Shown here piece after piece: positions 25,070 through 34,206 of a stretch of 64,000 nucleotides of DNA. Every line of letters begins with the position of its first letter. The stretch's first letter is position 1. The notes under the pieces were generated by a model. That model made no database searches, was not told where the DNA came from, and was given only the letters and a program-made list of their open reading frames with translations. The stretch spans positions 56,306-120,305 of the forward strand of contig CAVSMF010000006.1 of the NCBI GenBank assembly GCA_963728975.1. Direction: 5' to 3'. Position numbers and translations under genes: made by a program. This DNA comes from DATFCK01 sp963728975 (GTDB lineage: Bacteria; Verrucomicrobiota; Verrucomicrobiia; Chthoniobacterales; UBA10450).

Positions 25070-25957
25070 ATGTCCTGCGCGAAGATAGATCCGGCGTTGC
25101 ATCAGCCTCAAAAGCCGCCCTGGATCAAGGTCCGGTTGCCATCCAACCCGGTCTTCTTTTCCACCAAAGCCCTCATTTCCGACCTGCGCCTCCATACTGT
25201 TTGCGAAAGCGCCCATTGTCCCAATCGGTGGGAATGCTGGAGCCAGGGCACCGCTACGTTCATGATTGCAGGGGACCGCTGCACCCGCGCCTGTGGTTTT
25301 TGCGCGGTAACCACGGCGAAGCCTTTTGCTTTGGAAGAGAACGAGCCCGAGCGCGTGGCCAAAGCGGTCCGCCGGTTGAATTTGAAGCATGTCGTAATAA
25401 CCGCAGTGGCGCGCGACGATCTAAAAGATGGAGGAGCGAACCATTTTGGCCGCGTCATCGCCGCTATTCGGGGAATGGATCCTTCCGTGATCGTGGAAGT
25501 GCTCGTGCCGGATTTTCACGCTCAAGATTGGTGCATCCAGGCGGTGCTCGATGCCGGACCGGATATCTATAATCACAATCTGGAAACGGTCGAGCGCCTG
25601 ACCCCGCTGGTGCGTTCGCGGGCGAGGTATCGCACGTCGTTGAAAGTCCTGGAGCGAGCCAAGCAACTCTCTCCAAAAACGGTCACGAAAAGCGGGGTTA
25701 TGCTTGGCCTCGGTGAAACCGAGCCGGAACTCTTCCGGGCAATGGACGATTTGCGCGCAGCCGGCTGCCAGGTTTTGACCATGGGCCAGTATCTGCGCCC
25801 AACCCCCGCGCATTTGCCGGTAGTCGAATACATCGCCCCGGCCCAATTTGATGCCTACGGCCAAATCGCTCGCAACAAAGGGTTCGAGCATGTCGCTTCC
25901 GGTCCACTCGTCCGCAGCTCCTATCACGCGGCCGATTTTCACCCGGTTGCTCGTTGA
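25070..25957 (+). CDS. lipA: Lipoyl synthase
   Basis: A 295-residue radical SAM enzyme. The auxiliary cluster motif is Cys45-x4-Cys50-x5-Cys56 (CESAHCPNRWEC), the radical SAM motif is Cys71-x3-Cys75-x2-Cys78 (CTRACGFC), and the C-terminal RSSYHA supplies the serine ligand of the auxiliary cluster. It inserts two sulfurs into protein-bound octanoyl groups to make lipoyl cofactors for 2-oxoacid dehydrogenases. The length is typical. The next gene begins 2 bp after this stop (or overlaps it if its TTG is used), so the two may be co-transcribed. Confidence 0.97.
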   Translation: MSCAKIDPALHQPQKPPWIKVRLPSNPVFFSTKALISDLRLHTVCESAHCPNRWECWSQGTATFMIAGDRCTRACGFCAVTTAKPFALEENEPERVAKAVRRLNLKHVVITAVARDDLKDGGANHFGRVIAAIRGMDPSVIVEVLVPDFHAQDWCIQAVLDAGPDIYNHNLETVERLTPLVRSRARYRTSLKVLERAKQLSPKTVTKSGVMLGLGETEPELFRAMDDLRAAGCQVLTMGQYLRPTPAHLPVVEYIAPAQFDAYGQIARNKGFEHVASGPLVRSSYHAADFHPVAR

Positions 25958-25959
25958 AC

Positions 25960-26643
25960 ATGGAGGTGGCCGGTCCGCCCCCAACTACCGCGGCGGTCAT
26001 TCCGGCCTACAACGAGCAAAAGCATATTGCCGGCGTCGTGCAGCGGACACGGCAGCAACTCGATCATGTTCTGGTGGTCGATGACGGCTCGGCCGACCAG
26101 ACCGCAGCCCGGGCCCGGGAAGCCGGCGCTGAGGTGATCGTCCATCCAAAAAACCGGGGCAAAGGCGAATCGATCAAGACCGGGCTGCGCCATTGGTTCG
26201 ATCGCCAATTCAGCTGGATCGTTATTCTCGACGCTGATGGGCAGCATCGTCCCGAAGAAATTCAGCGCCTGATCCAGGCAGCGGCATCATCCGATGCTCT
26301 GATATTGTTGGGTAACCGGATGGAAGATGTCTCGGCCATGCCTTTGGTTCGCCGCCTGGTTAACCGCTACATGAGCAGCAGAATCAGCCGCTTCTGCGGC
26401 CAACCCATTCCAGATACCCAATGCGGTTTTCGGATGGTGCACCGCCAGATCGTTCCGGAACTGCTCGGCGGCGCGAACCGCTTCGATTACGAGACGGAAA
26501 TGTTGATCGTCGCCAGCCGGAAAGGTTTCCGAATCAAATCGGTGCCCATTACCACGGTCTATTCCGACGAGGTCAGCAGCATTCATCCCGTTCGCGATAC
26601 TATCCGTTTCTTTCAACTGATGCGGCGGTATCGCAACCGGTGA
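25960..26643 (+). CDS. Family 2 glycosyltransferase (polyprenyl-phosphate mannosyl/glucosyltransferase type)
   Basis: 227 residues from ATG 25960 (TTG 25954 is an alternative overlapping the lipA stop). The GT-A fold signatures are AAVIPAYNEQKHI, LVVDDGSADQT, KNRGKGESIKTGL and LDADGQHRPEEIQ with the DxD metal site, then DTQCGFRM. There is no membrane segment. It resembles short dolichol-phosphate mannose synthase-like enzymes that charge a lipid carrier with a sugar. Lipid acceptor and sugar are inferred from the subgroup. It sits immediately behind lipA, with no other glycan gene adjacent. Confidence 0.88.
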   Translation: MEVAGPPPTTAAVIPAYNEQKHIAGVVQRTRQQLDHVLVVDDGSADQTAARAREAGAEVIVHPKNRGKGESIKTGLRHWFDRQFSWIVILDADGQHRPEEIQRLIQAAASSDALILLGNRMEDVSAMPLVRRLVNRYMSSRISRFCGQPIPDTQCGFRMVHRQIVPELLGGANRFDYETEMLIVASRKGFRIKSVPITTVYSDEVSSIHPVRDTIRFFQLMRRYRNR

Positions 26644-26684
26644 GAGAAACCGCAGGCCCTGGCCGCCCCCCACGTCCGCCAGGT

Positions 26685-27200
26685 TCAACCCCGGCCGGCC
26701 GCGGATTGATTTCCGGCTTTTTCGAAGCGCCGCGGTATCATCGCGTGGGCGGTCATGGTCTGCACAATTTCGCCCCGTTGATTTTTTGTGATGTTCCGCA
26801 GGTGAACAATCCCGTAGCTAGATTTCGAGCGAGACGGGCGCACCCCCAGAATTTCAGTCTCCACCCGGATAGAATCATCCGGGCGAACCGCGTTAGGCCA
26901 ACGAAGCTCGTCCACGCCGAGTCCAACTGCGCCTTCGGCAAAGCTCAGGGTCTGGACAAACAAGCGCATGGTCATGGCTGCGGTATGCCAGCCACTGGCG
27001 ACGAGGCCCTTGAAGATCGTGCGCTCGGCCGACTTCGGGTCGAGGTGAAACATTTGAGGATCGAACTTTTCGGCGAATTCGATAATCGCCTTTCCCGGCA
27101 CAGCCAATGGCTTCGATTCGAAGTGGGCGCCGGCCTTGAGATCTTCGAAATATCGCGGTTGCACGCTTCCAATTGTCCTGTTCGGAATTGGGTTTGCCAA
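26685..27200 (-). CDS. MaoC-like (R)-specific enoyl hydratase family protein
   Basis: 171 residues from TTG 27200; GTG 27164 is an alternative start and lies closer to the conserved YFEDLKAG. A single hot-dog domain carries the hydratase-type segment FDPQMFHLDPKSA, with the Asp and His expected in the active site, followed by GLVASGWHTAAMTMRL. The usual motif has Asn-Pro before Ile-His; here it is Gln-Met-Phe-His, a variation seen in small MaoC proteins. It may hydrate enoyl-CoA or bind acyl groups. It is isolated and convergent with the glycosyltransferase gene. Confidence 0.85.
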   Translation of the reverse strand: MANPIPNRTIGSVQPRYFEDLKAGAHFESKPLAVPGKAIIEFAEKFDPQMFHLDPKSAERTIFKGLVASGWHTAAMTMRLFVQTLSFAEGAVGLGVDELRWPNAVRPDDSIRVETEILGVRPSRSKSSYGIVHLRNITKNQRGEIVQTMTAHAMIPRRFEKAGNQSAAGRG

Positions 27201-27373
27201 TCAGATTCGACGCCGCTGTTTCTCAGGCGCCGTTTTTTTGGAAACCGCGGCAGTCACGACGGTGAGCCGGACACCGAGTAAGGCTTCGACCTATCTGTTG
27301 TTCCGGCCCTCGCCCGATTGTCGAAAAGCGCAGGGCGCTTCATCCTGCTTCTATCAGATCGACGATCAGACTT

Positions 27374-27733
27374 TTGCCTGAAGATAAACTGGATCTCCTC
27401 CGGCGCCTCGATCGATTTCGCAAATGGAGTTCGCTCGACGACGAGCGGCAGTGTTTGGTTTGCGGGAAGACCATTACCGGACGTCAAATTGAGGTATCGG
27501 GCGGCACCCGCGGCTACGGCCCGTTGCACCTTCAGTGTCCGACTGAAGGCTGCGCCGCGATTCCGATCGACTGGATCTTGCCGGATCAGTCCGTGCGAAC
27601 CGGCAGCACCACTGACTTTCCCATCTCCAACCTTGCCGGCGTGGAAAAGAAGGTCGAGTTCACGTTGTCCGCGCGGTTGAAGGCGCTCCAGAGAACGTTG
27701 CGCAACCGCAGGAGCTGGCCCGCTTCGCTTTAG
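27374..27733 (+). CDS. Small zinc-ribbon-like protein, paralogue of the one at 53540
   Basis: 119 residues from TTG 27374. The centre reads SLDDERQCLVCGKTITGRQI, then LHLQCPTEGCAAIPIDWI, giving a C-x2-C ... C-x4-C set of metal ligands. The protein at 53540 shares the same skeleton (SLDDERFCVLCERTFTGRQV and LHCPTENCKAAPNQWI), so these are two members of one family in the window. No membrane segment or enzyme motif is visible. I do not recognise a named domain. Zinc binding and a regulatory or structural role are inference. Confidence 0.7.
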   Translation: MPEDKLDLLRRLDRFRKWSSLDDERQCLVCGKTITGRQIEVSGGTRGYGPLHLQCPTEGCAAIPIDWILPDQSVRTGSTTDFPISNLAGVEKKVEFTLSARLKALQRTLRNRRSWPASL

Positions 27734-27825
27734 CCGGCGATTCCCAGCCGGCCGGGATGGTTTCATCCGCCGCCCTGCTCGTTTCGGCGGCCGGCCCCAG
27801 GCACTCCCGAAATCTTTGCAGGATT

Positions 27826-28347
27826 CTAGTACTCGATCCGCTCGAAATCGGGTCTCACATCGAGCAGGGACGCAATCACCAGCTGCTCCTTGTATGCTTC
27901 AAGCTGTTTGGCGTATTCGGGAGGCACATAAGAGAGGGCTCGGTCAATGGCGATGACCGAATCGCGATAATACTTTGCCTTTTGGTCGTGCTTGAACCGG
28001 ATGAATTGGTCGAACAGAGCGGACAAAAATGCGGTTGTGATCGAATCGTCGGCCCCCGACGCCACCACCGAAATGATGGAGGTGTTTGGGACGCGCTTTG
28101 CCTCGACTCGCAGGGAAGCGGGAAGCGGTTTGCGCAACTGCGCTTCCGCCCGGTCCCGCAGAAGTTTGCTCGTTATTAAAGCAATGTTGGTCCCGTAAAA
28201 ATCGACGGTATCTTCGCTATAGACCGGCCAATCCTTGGCCAGGCTGATCCGGGGAGCGAGCGCCAATCGTAATTCGCTTCCGGTCGACCTCGAGCAGGAA
28301 AACAGGGCCAGAACGACAATACTCGAAGTCACCAAATAAATCTTCAT
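27826..28347 (-). CDS. Lipoprotein-like exported protein, Wzz/GumC-like periplasmic fragment
   Basis: A 173-residue protein with a signal sequence ending VLALFSCS, which fits a lipobox imperfectly. The remainder (DFYGTNIALITSKLLRDRAE..., VPNTSIISVVASGAD..., AFLSALFDQFIRFK) resembles the periplasmic N-terminal part of polysaccharide co-polymerases (Wzz/GumC), where such proteins sense or set chain length. There is no C-terminal membrane helix or kinase domain, so this is a stand-alone version or a truncated relative. It lies 18 bp downstream of the next minus-strand gene, so the pair is probably co-transcribed. Confidence 0.6.
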   Translation of the reverse strand: MKIYLVTSSIVVLALFSCSRSTGSELRLALAPRISLAKDWPVYSEDTVDFYGTNIALITSKLLRDRAEAQLRKPLPASLRVEAKRVPNTSIISVVASGADDSITTAFLSALFDQFIRFKHDQKAKYYRDSVIAIDRALSYVPPEYAKQLEAYKEQLVIASLLDVRPDFERIEY

Positions 28348-28365
28348 AGGTGCGCTCAGCCCGTC

Positions 28366-28890
28366 TCAAAGCAACCCGCGCTTCTGGAAATCGCCTATGT
28401 TCCCGCCGGACGAGCGCTCGATCATGTCGATCGTAAACTTTAACAGGCAAACTTCCCAGGCATCATCGACTCCCTGAATCACGGCACTCAGGGGTTCGTT
28501 GGCGTTTTCCACCCGGTGCTTCGTGCGGTTGATGACGGCTTCGATCGAATCCCGAATGGTCTCTTCGGTTACGTCTGTCTTGCGAAATTGAAATCCGTAG
28601 CGCAGCACCGCGACGTTGCGCAAATGCTCGTGCAACTGATCGACATAATGTTGGGCTTTCTCCCCGAACCCCTCCAGAAGAACCCGGCGGAAATGTTCGG
28701 GGGTAAGAATCTGCGGGCGTTCGGCGTGGATCTTCCCATTCCGGACCCGGACCTGATCGACGTGGTCCATCAACTCAGAGATTAGATAAAATTGAAAGCT
28801 GGTGCAGCCGAAGGTGGCGATTTGGCGTTCCGGGGCGAGAATCACCTGGGTGTTTTCGACCGCGTAATCAAAATCGTCTTTCTTCATCAA
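28366..28890 (-). CDS. Conserved hypothetical protein
   Basis: A 174-residue soluble protein without signal peptide, membrane helix or cysteine cluster. It appears mixed alpha/beta with a helical second half (about 80-160). The segment FGCTSFQFYLISELMDHVDQVRVRNGKI looks conserved in style but matches no motif I know. It is the upstream partner of the lipoprotein-like gene. The 263 bp between this start and the RarD-type gene hold no ORF worth calling, only low-complexity CTCCTACTC-type runs and one half of a 'GGCCGGTTGCTAC' palindrome near 29140. Confidence 0.55.
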   Translation of the reverse strand: MMKKDDFDYAVENTQVILAPERQIATFGCTSFQFYLISELMDHVDQVRVRNGKIHAERPQILTPEHFRRVLLEGFGEKAQHYVDQLHEHLRNVAVLRYGFQFRKTDVTEETIRDSIEAVINRTKHRVENANEPLSAVIQGVDDAWEVCLLKFTIDMIERSSGGNIGDFQKRGLL

Positions 28891-29153
28891 CCCGTCGCTA
28901 TTCTACGTGAGCAGGGTTTCATTTCAATACCAGGTAGAGGCGATTGACCTCAATCGCCATCGGCGGGTGCGCCTGCTCGCAGGTGCCTGTATAGTGAGGG
29001 GATCTCGTCCGCGGATCTCGCAGGTTAACACAGATAGGGGCCTCTCCCTCAGGGATAGGATCAAGGTGAGGCAAGATCCTACTCCTGCTCCTACTCTTAC
29101 TCATCGCGCTTGGCTCCGCGCCTTTGAAAACCAGCCATAGGCCGGTTGCTACC

Positions 29154-30104
29154 TTACACCGGATGTTCGTAAACCGTTTCGGCTACCGCTCGGCGGACCC
29201 GGGCTGAGCGCCAGCGGCTGGCTGCCTCAAAGCTAAAGATGGCAAGAGCGCCCCAAATCATACTGAAGGTAATCAACTGGCCGCGAGTGAAAGGTTCGTG
29301 AAAGACAAAAACACCAAGGAGAAAGGAGAATGTGGGAGACAGATACTGCAGGAATCCAACCGTAGCCAGACGCAAATGACGCGCGGCATGACCAAACCAG
29401 ACCATCGGCACGGCCGTGACTACTCCGGTGGTGACCAGCAAGACCGACAGTAAGATTTGGCCACGCCCGAAAACCAGTTCGGCCCGGCTGCCTAACAACA
29501 CCAGGTATGCCAGCGCGACCGGCGTCAGCAGAATCGTTTCGAAGAATAATCCGGGTATCGGAGCCGTTCCCGATTTTTTCCGGAGCAGACCGTAAATGCC
29601 AAAGGCCAAACATAAGGCCAGCGCGATCCAGGGAAAGCGCCCAAAACCGAACGTCAGATTCAGCACACCCAGGGCGGCGAGACAAACCGAGGCGACCTGC
29701 AAGCGGGTAAGTCGTTCCCGAAAAAAAATTGCGCCCAACACAACACTGAACAGCGGAGTCATGAAATAGCCGAGACTGGTCTCGATGATTCGCCCAATGA
29801 TCACCGCCCAGATAAACAGCAGCCAGTTGACTGAGATTATCGATCCACTGGCCAGGCAATAGAGAACGGCCCGGCGAGAACCCAGGTTAGCCCTGACCTC
29901 ACTCCAGCGCCGCTGCCAGGTCAGCAGGCCAACCAGAAACAGACTGGTCCAAATATAGCGATGGGCAAGGATTTCCGTTGCCGGAACCGTTTTCAGGAGT
30001 TTCCAATATCCGGGAATTAACCCCCAGGTCGTGAAAGCCGCGATCCCTGCCAGCAGACCGGAAATCTGGTTGGATTTGGCAGGTTGCTCGCGCGGGCTCG
30101 CCAT
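29154..30104 (-). CDS. rarD: EamA/RarD-type transporter
   Basis: 316 residues from ATG 30104; a start at 30140 would add 12 residues. Ten hydrophobic helices are arranged as two EamA repeats. The opening GLLAGIAAFTTWGLIPGYWK and AHRYIWTSLFLVGLL match the RarD subgroup, as does WLLFIWAV. In E. coli RarD is linked to chloramphenicol resistance, but in general these are drug/metabolite exporters of unknown substrate. The gene stands alone and is divergent from the TolB-like/TPR gene. Confidence 0.85.
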   Translation of the reverse strand: MASPREQPAKSNQISGLLAGIAAFTTWGLIPGYWKLLKTVPATEILAHRYIWTSLFLVGLLTWQRRWSEVRANLGSRRAVLYCLASGSIISVNWLLFIWAVIIGRIIETSLGYFMTPLFSVVLGAIFFRERLTRLQVASVCLAALGVLNLTFGFGRFPWIALALCLAFGIYGLLRKKSGTAPIPGLFFETILLTPVALAYLVLLGSRAELVFGRGQILLSVLLVTTGVVTAVPMVWFGHAARHLRLATVGFLQYLSPTFSFLLGVFVFHEPFTRGQLITFSMIWGALAIFSFEAASRWRSARVRRAVAETVYEHPV

Positions 30105-30222
30105 TCGCCTGCATGTCTCACGGGATAATTCCCCATGCAAATTGCCCGGCCCGGCCTGCCTCCAGCGGGAAGCGTTGCTTGCACTGGGAAGGGTGCGTTA
30201 CCCATGTTAAATAATAGGTGCG

Positions 30223-32160
30223 ATGGCGAATCTTTTTTCCGAACTAAAGCGGCGGAAAGTCTACCGGGTGGCCATTGCCTACGCGGTGGTGAGCTGGTTG
30301 CTGATTCAAATCGCCACTCAGGTGTTCCCGTTTTTTGATATCCCCAATTGGGCAATCCGTTTGGTTATCGTCGTCCTCGTCCTCGGCTTTCCGGTCGCCC
30401 TGGTTCTTTCCTGGGCTTTCGATCTCACCGCCCAAGGAATCAAGCGAACCGAAGAGCTGCCGGTCAAAAGTTTGCCTGCGAACACAGCGCCGGAAAAAAG
30501 CATTGCTGTTCTGCCGTTCGAAAATCTCAGCGACGACCAGGAGAACACCTATTTCGCGGACGGCATTCAAGACGATATCCTGTCCAGCCTGGCCAAGGTG
30601 GCCGATCTGAAAGTCATCAGCCGCACCTCCGTGCGCCAGTACCGGGACGGCGCGCGTAACTTGCGCGAGATCGGCGCGACTCTCGGAGTCGCCCACATCC
30701 TGGAGGGAAGCGTGCGGCGTTCTGGTAACCGCGTCCGAGTCAATGCTCAGTTGATCAATGCCCAAACCGATACCCATGTTTGGGGGGACACATTCGATCG
30801 TGAGATTACCGATTTGTTTGCCCTCCAAACCGAGGTGGCTGAACGGATCGCAACCGAATTACGGGCCAGACTCTCGAAACGGGAAAAGGCCCGGATCCAG
30901 GTTCACCCGACAAAAAGTCTCGATGCTTACGAACTGTTTCTGAAAGCGCGCGATCTGTTTCGCTGGAGCGGTGCGGGCGATCCCCGGGACAATGGAGAAC
31001 AGGCACTGAAGCTTTTGGAAGACGCCATCGCTCTGGACCCCAAGTTTGCTCTCGCCCACGCCCTGGCCTCGCGCTGGCACGGCGAACTCTATTGGTTCGG
31101 CCACGATAAAAGCCGTTCGCGCCTGGCCAAAGCAAAAGCGGAAGCCGACGCCGCGATACGCCTGCAACCCGATCTGGGAGACGCGCATCTGGCCGCGGCC
31201 TACTATCACTATCTCGGTTTTCACGATTACGAACGCGCCCGCGAGGAATTGGAACTCGCCCGGCGCGCGACCCCGAACGACTCGGAGGTTTTCGACGCCC
31301 GTGGAGCGGTGGACCGGCGGCAGGGACGCTGGGAGGACGCGGTGGCCAATTTTGAAAAGGCATGGCAACTCGATCCCCGTAATGCATCGGTGATTTCGAA
31401 CCTGGCGGAAACGTATATGGCTCTTCGCCGTTATGGCGAAGCCGAGCGGGTCATTGAAAGCGGATTAATGGCGAACCCGAACGCGCATCTTTTCCTGCTG
31501 GCCCGGGCCACGATTTATCTGCGAAAAGACGGCGACATCCAACCGTTTCGCGAGGCGCTCGAAAAGGTGCCGCGCGATTTTGATCCGGGCGGCAGCGTTA
31601 CTCTGATGGCGCTGCGGATTTGTCTGATAGAGCACGATTACGAAAGGGCCGGGCGAATTCTGTCCCACTCCAGCCGCGCCAGCTATAACGACAGCGGTTT
31701 CGGCGGAACTGCCGGCATGATCGACGGCTACAGTTTTCCCAAGATCTGGTATGAAGGTCTGGTTAGTCGCGCCCGCGGACAGGTCCAGGCGGCGCGAGCG
31801 TGTTTTGAACGTGCCCAGCGGCAGGTGCAGGCCGAGCTGATGCAGTGGACCGACGATCCGAAAACGGCCATGATGCTCGCCCTGATCGAGGCGGCGCTGG
31901 GGAACAAGGAAAAGGCCCTCGGCCCGGCCCGGCGCGCAGTCGAGCTCTTGCCAACCTCTCAGGACGCCTACGACGGGCCGATCCTGGAAACGAACCTGGC
32001 TGTCATCGAAGCGCAGGTTGGCCAAACGGATAAGGCGATCGAACGCCTGACCAATCTGGTCCGGTTGCCTAACGGGCCTACCGCCGGCGCTTTGCGGATC
32101 GAGCCGGAATGGGAACCGTTGCGAGCCGATCCGCGGTTCGAGAAGCTCCTAAGCCAGTGA
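30223..32160 (+). CDS. TolB-like (FlgO-type) domain protein with TPR repeats
   Basis: A 645-residue protein. Two membrane helices lie at the N-terminus (AYAVVSWLLIQIATQVF and LVIVVLVLGFPVALVLSWAF). Then comes the domain that often follows adenylate cyclase or winged-helix modules: SIAVLPFENLSDDQENTYFADGIQDDILSSLAKVADLKVISRTS (read in segments), with GVAHILEGSVRRSGNRVRV. From about residue 235 to the end are multiple TPR-type helix pairs (ALAHALASRWHG, AAYYHYLGFHDY). Such proteins are common in Acidobacteria and Verrucomicrobia and probably act as membrane scaffolds. There is no effector domain here. Confidence 0.85.
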   Translation: MANLFSELKRRKVYRVAIAYAVVSWLLIQIATQVFPFFDIPNWAIRLVIVVLVLGFPVALVLSWAFDLTAQGIKRTEELPVKSLPANTAPEKSIAVLPFENLSDDQENTYFADGIQDDILSSLAKVADLKVISRTSVRQYRDGARNLREIGATLGVAHILEGSVRRSGNRVRVNAQLINAQTDTHVWGDTFDREITDLFALQTEVAERIATELRARLSKREKARIQVHPTKSLDAYELFLKARDLFRWSGAGDPRDNGEQALKLLEDAIALDPKFALAHALASRWHGELYWFGHDKSRSRLAKAKAEADAAIRLQPDLGDAHLAAAYYHYLGFHDYERAREELELARRATPNDSEVFDARGAVDRRQGRWEDAVANFEKAWQLDPRNASVISNLAETYMALRRYGEAERVIESGLMANPNAHLFLLARATIYLRKDGDIQPFREALEKVPRDFDPGGSVTLMALRICLIEHDYERAGRILSHSSRASYNDSGFGGTAGMIDGYSFPKIWYEGLVSRARGQVQAARACFERAQRQVQAELMQWTDDPKTAMMLALIEAALGNKEKALGPARRAVELLPTSQDAYDGPILETNLAVIEAQVGQTDKAIERLTNLVRLPNGPTAGALRIEPEWEPLRADPRFEKLLSQ

Positions 32161-32338
32161 AACTACCAAAGGAGAGCGCGGGCATGTTGCCCGCTCTGTC
32201 CGGTATGGTGCCGGACGGCGTCGGGACCGCTGGCCTAACTGAAATTGGCTCGTGATTTTTCAGATGCGCGTTATCGGCTCGCGGCAAACTGTCCCGAACT
32301 GCCGGCAACATCTCCGCGCTCCCTCCGGCCTTTTCGAC

Positions 32339-32954
32339 CTACTTGGGCGGGTTGGTTTGTTCTTTGCCCGCGTTGGGAAACAGGGACAGGTAATCGCCGT
32401 AGCCGTTGGTTTTCATTTCTCCCTCGGGAATGAATGTCACCGAAGCCGAATTTATCACATAGCGGTCTCCGGTTGGGGGAGGCCCATCATGGAAAAGATG
32501 TCCGAGATGCGAATTGCTCCGGGCGGTGCGCACCTCGGTCCGTTCCATGTCGTGGGAAAGGTCCTTTCTTTCCACGATCCGATCTTTCGAAATCGGTTTG
32601 GTGAAATTGAGTCGCCCATTTTGGGCGTCGAATTTATCGGTCGAACTGAAAAGCGGATCGCCGGTGATGATGTCCACATAAATGCCAGGGCTCTCGTTAT
32701 TCCAGTACCTGATTCTGGAACGCCGGCTCGGTCGCGTTCTCACGCGTGACGCGATATTGTTCGTCCTTGAGAAGAGAGTGCAGCTGCTGATCGGTAGGGA
32801 TCGGCCGATTGGGATCGTAAGGAAGAATGCCCCTGATTATCTTGTGCGGACCGGTAAAAAAATAAATGCCCGCGGCAAAGATTATTACTACGACTACCCC
32901 TGCCCAAATGCTCAGGTGCGATTTGTATTCATCCTGGATTCGCTTGCCGTTCAT
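32339..32954 (-). pseudogene. Decayed MsrB (peptide-methionine R-sulfoxide reductase) copy
   Basis: The frame from ATG 32954 (membrane helix WAGVVVVIIFAAGIYFF, then TRENATEPAFQNQ) ends after one extra C on the plus strand at 32707/32708. The remainder of MsrB continues in another frame (YWNNESPGIYVDIITGDPLFSS ... HLGHLFHDGPPP). Besides the frameshift, the catalytic position reads RYVINSAS where the intact neighbour has RYCINSAA, and the substrate-site GWPSF is GRLNF. Loss of both frame and catalytic Cys argues for true decay of a tandem duplicate, not only a sequencing error. Confidence 0.85.
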
Positions 32955-33106
32955 GCCGCAGGGCTATATTCGAGGGCAATCTTGCAGGAAAAATTCGCCG
33001 GCCGCGAGAACTTTATATGGGACGACTTTTCAACCTGCCCTGGTGCTGAAAGCCCGCGTCCGCCACGTCCGATTTGGCCCATGGCGCGTGGCAAACACGC
33101 GCTGCT

Positions 33107-33760
33107 TCAGCGCTTGTCGCTGTCAGCGGCCGGTTCCGGCTTGGAAAACAGGGGAAGATATTGGCCATAGCCTTCTTCCTTTAATTTCTCGACCGGAATA
33201 AAGCGCAAGGCCGCCGAATTGATGCAATACCGCTGCTTGGTCGGCCCCGGACCATCGTCGAAAAGGTGACCCAGATGCGAATCGCTCGCGCTCGATCGCA
33301 CTTCCGTGCGAGCCATCCCGTGGGAATCGTCCGTCTTCTCCGTCACCTCGTTTTTCGAAATCGGCTTGGTGAAGCTGGGCCAGCCGCTTCCGCTGTCGAA
33401 TTTATCGAGCGAAGTAAACAACGGTTCGCCGCTGACCACGTCCACGTAAATGCCGGGACGATGGTTGTTCCAATATTCGTTTTGAAAAGCCGGCTCGGTC
33501 CCGCATTGCTGGGTGACATAATATTGCTCCGCGCTGAGCTTCTTTTTCAGCTCCGCTTCGGCCGGCTTGGGGGTGGTTGCTTGGTTGTTGGTGGGTGATG
33601 TTTCCATGACAGTAGTTTTGGTGGTCGCCGGATCGTCTTGCTTTTGGGCGCCGGCGCGGTTGAGAAAAACAAAAATTCCCGCCAGGACAGCGAAAACGAC
33701 CGCGCAAAAGATCAACATCGCGCGGGAAGAGTGCTGCGGTTGTTTGGGGAACTCGATCAC
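33107..33760 (-). CDS. msrB: Membrane-anchored peptide-methionine (R)-S-oxide reductase MsrB
   Basis: 217 residues from GTG 33760; a longer frame to 33937 only translates palindromic repeats (RRTATWLH) and is rejected. One membrane helix (AMLIFCAVVFAVLAGIFVFL) is followed by a linker and a full MsrB domain: TQQCGTEPAFQNEYW, GIYVDVVSGEPLF, GWPSFTKPI, SDSHLGHLFDDGP and the catalytic Cys179 in RYCINSA. Cys86 may be the resolving cysteine. The zinc CxxC pairs of some MsrBs are absent. It reduces methionine-R-sulfoxide in proteins, here probably on the periplasmic side. The decayed duplicate lies 150 bp downstream. Confidence 0.9.
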   Translation of the reverse strand: MIEFPKQPQHSSRAMLIFCAVVFAVLAGIFVFLNRAGAQKQDDPATTKTTVMETSPTNNQATTPKPAEAELKKKLSAEQYYVTQQCGTEPAFQNEYWNNHRPGIYVDVVSGEPLFTSLDKFDSGSGWPSFTKPISKNEVTEKTDDSHGMARTEVRSSASDSHLGHLFDDGPGPTKQRYCINSAALRFIPVEKLKEEGYGQYLPLFSKPEPAADSDKR

Positions 33761-33843
33761 TCTAAAAAATACCTCCCATTTGGGCGACTGCCAAAAGAAA
33801 TTAGCATTCAACCTGCGGCGATTGAAATCGCCATTTGCTCGCG

Positions 33844-34152
33844 CATGTAGCCACGTGGCTGTGCGACGTCCTATCTGTAGCCACGTCGCTGCGCGACGTG
33901 CGGGAAGGGGTGTGCGCGATAATCGATCCCGTTCCAATGGAAACCGGCCACAGGCCGGTTGCTACATGTAGCCACGTCGCTGTGCGACGTCCTACATGTA
34001 GCCACGTCGCTGTGCGACGTGCGGGAAGGAGGGCCGCGCGATACTCGATCTCGTTGCAGTGGAAACCGGCCACAGGCCGGTTGCTACATGTGCCACGTGG
34101 CTGTGCGACGTCCTACATGTAGCCACGTCGCTGTGCGACGTGTGGGAAGGAG
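33844..34152. repeat. Cluster of 'GTAGCCACGT...GCGACGT' and 'ACCGGCCACAGGCCGGT' palindromes, left part
   Basis: Alternating units occur here: TGTAGCCACGTCGCTGTGCG-ACGT, GCGGGAAGGAGGGCCGCGCG followed by ATACTCGATCTCG, and GGAAACCGGCCACAGGCCGG-TTGCTACATG. The cluster continues at 35422 after the IS3-family element. The flanks of the IS (GGGAAGGAG | GAGGGCCGCG) rebuild the unit GGGAAGGAGGGCCGCG seen intact at 34023 and 35538, showing that the IS inserted into one unit. Confidence 0.85.
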
Positions 34153-34206
34153 TGAGGTTTCTTCGATTTCGCGGACGGGGCTTTCCTGATAGAAAGGAAA
34201 CATCCC

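Noticed and set aside
33761..33937. Longer N-terminus for MsrB
   Set aside because: It would translate 'GTAGCCACGT' repeats into RRTATWLH-type text; GTG 33760 precedes the membrane helix.
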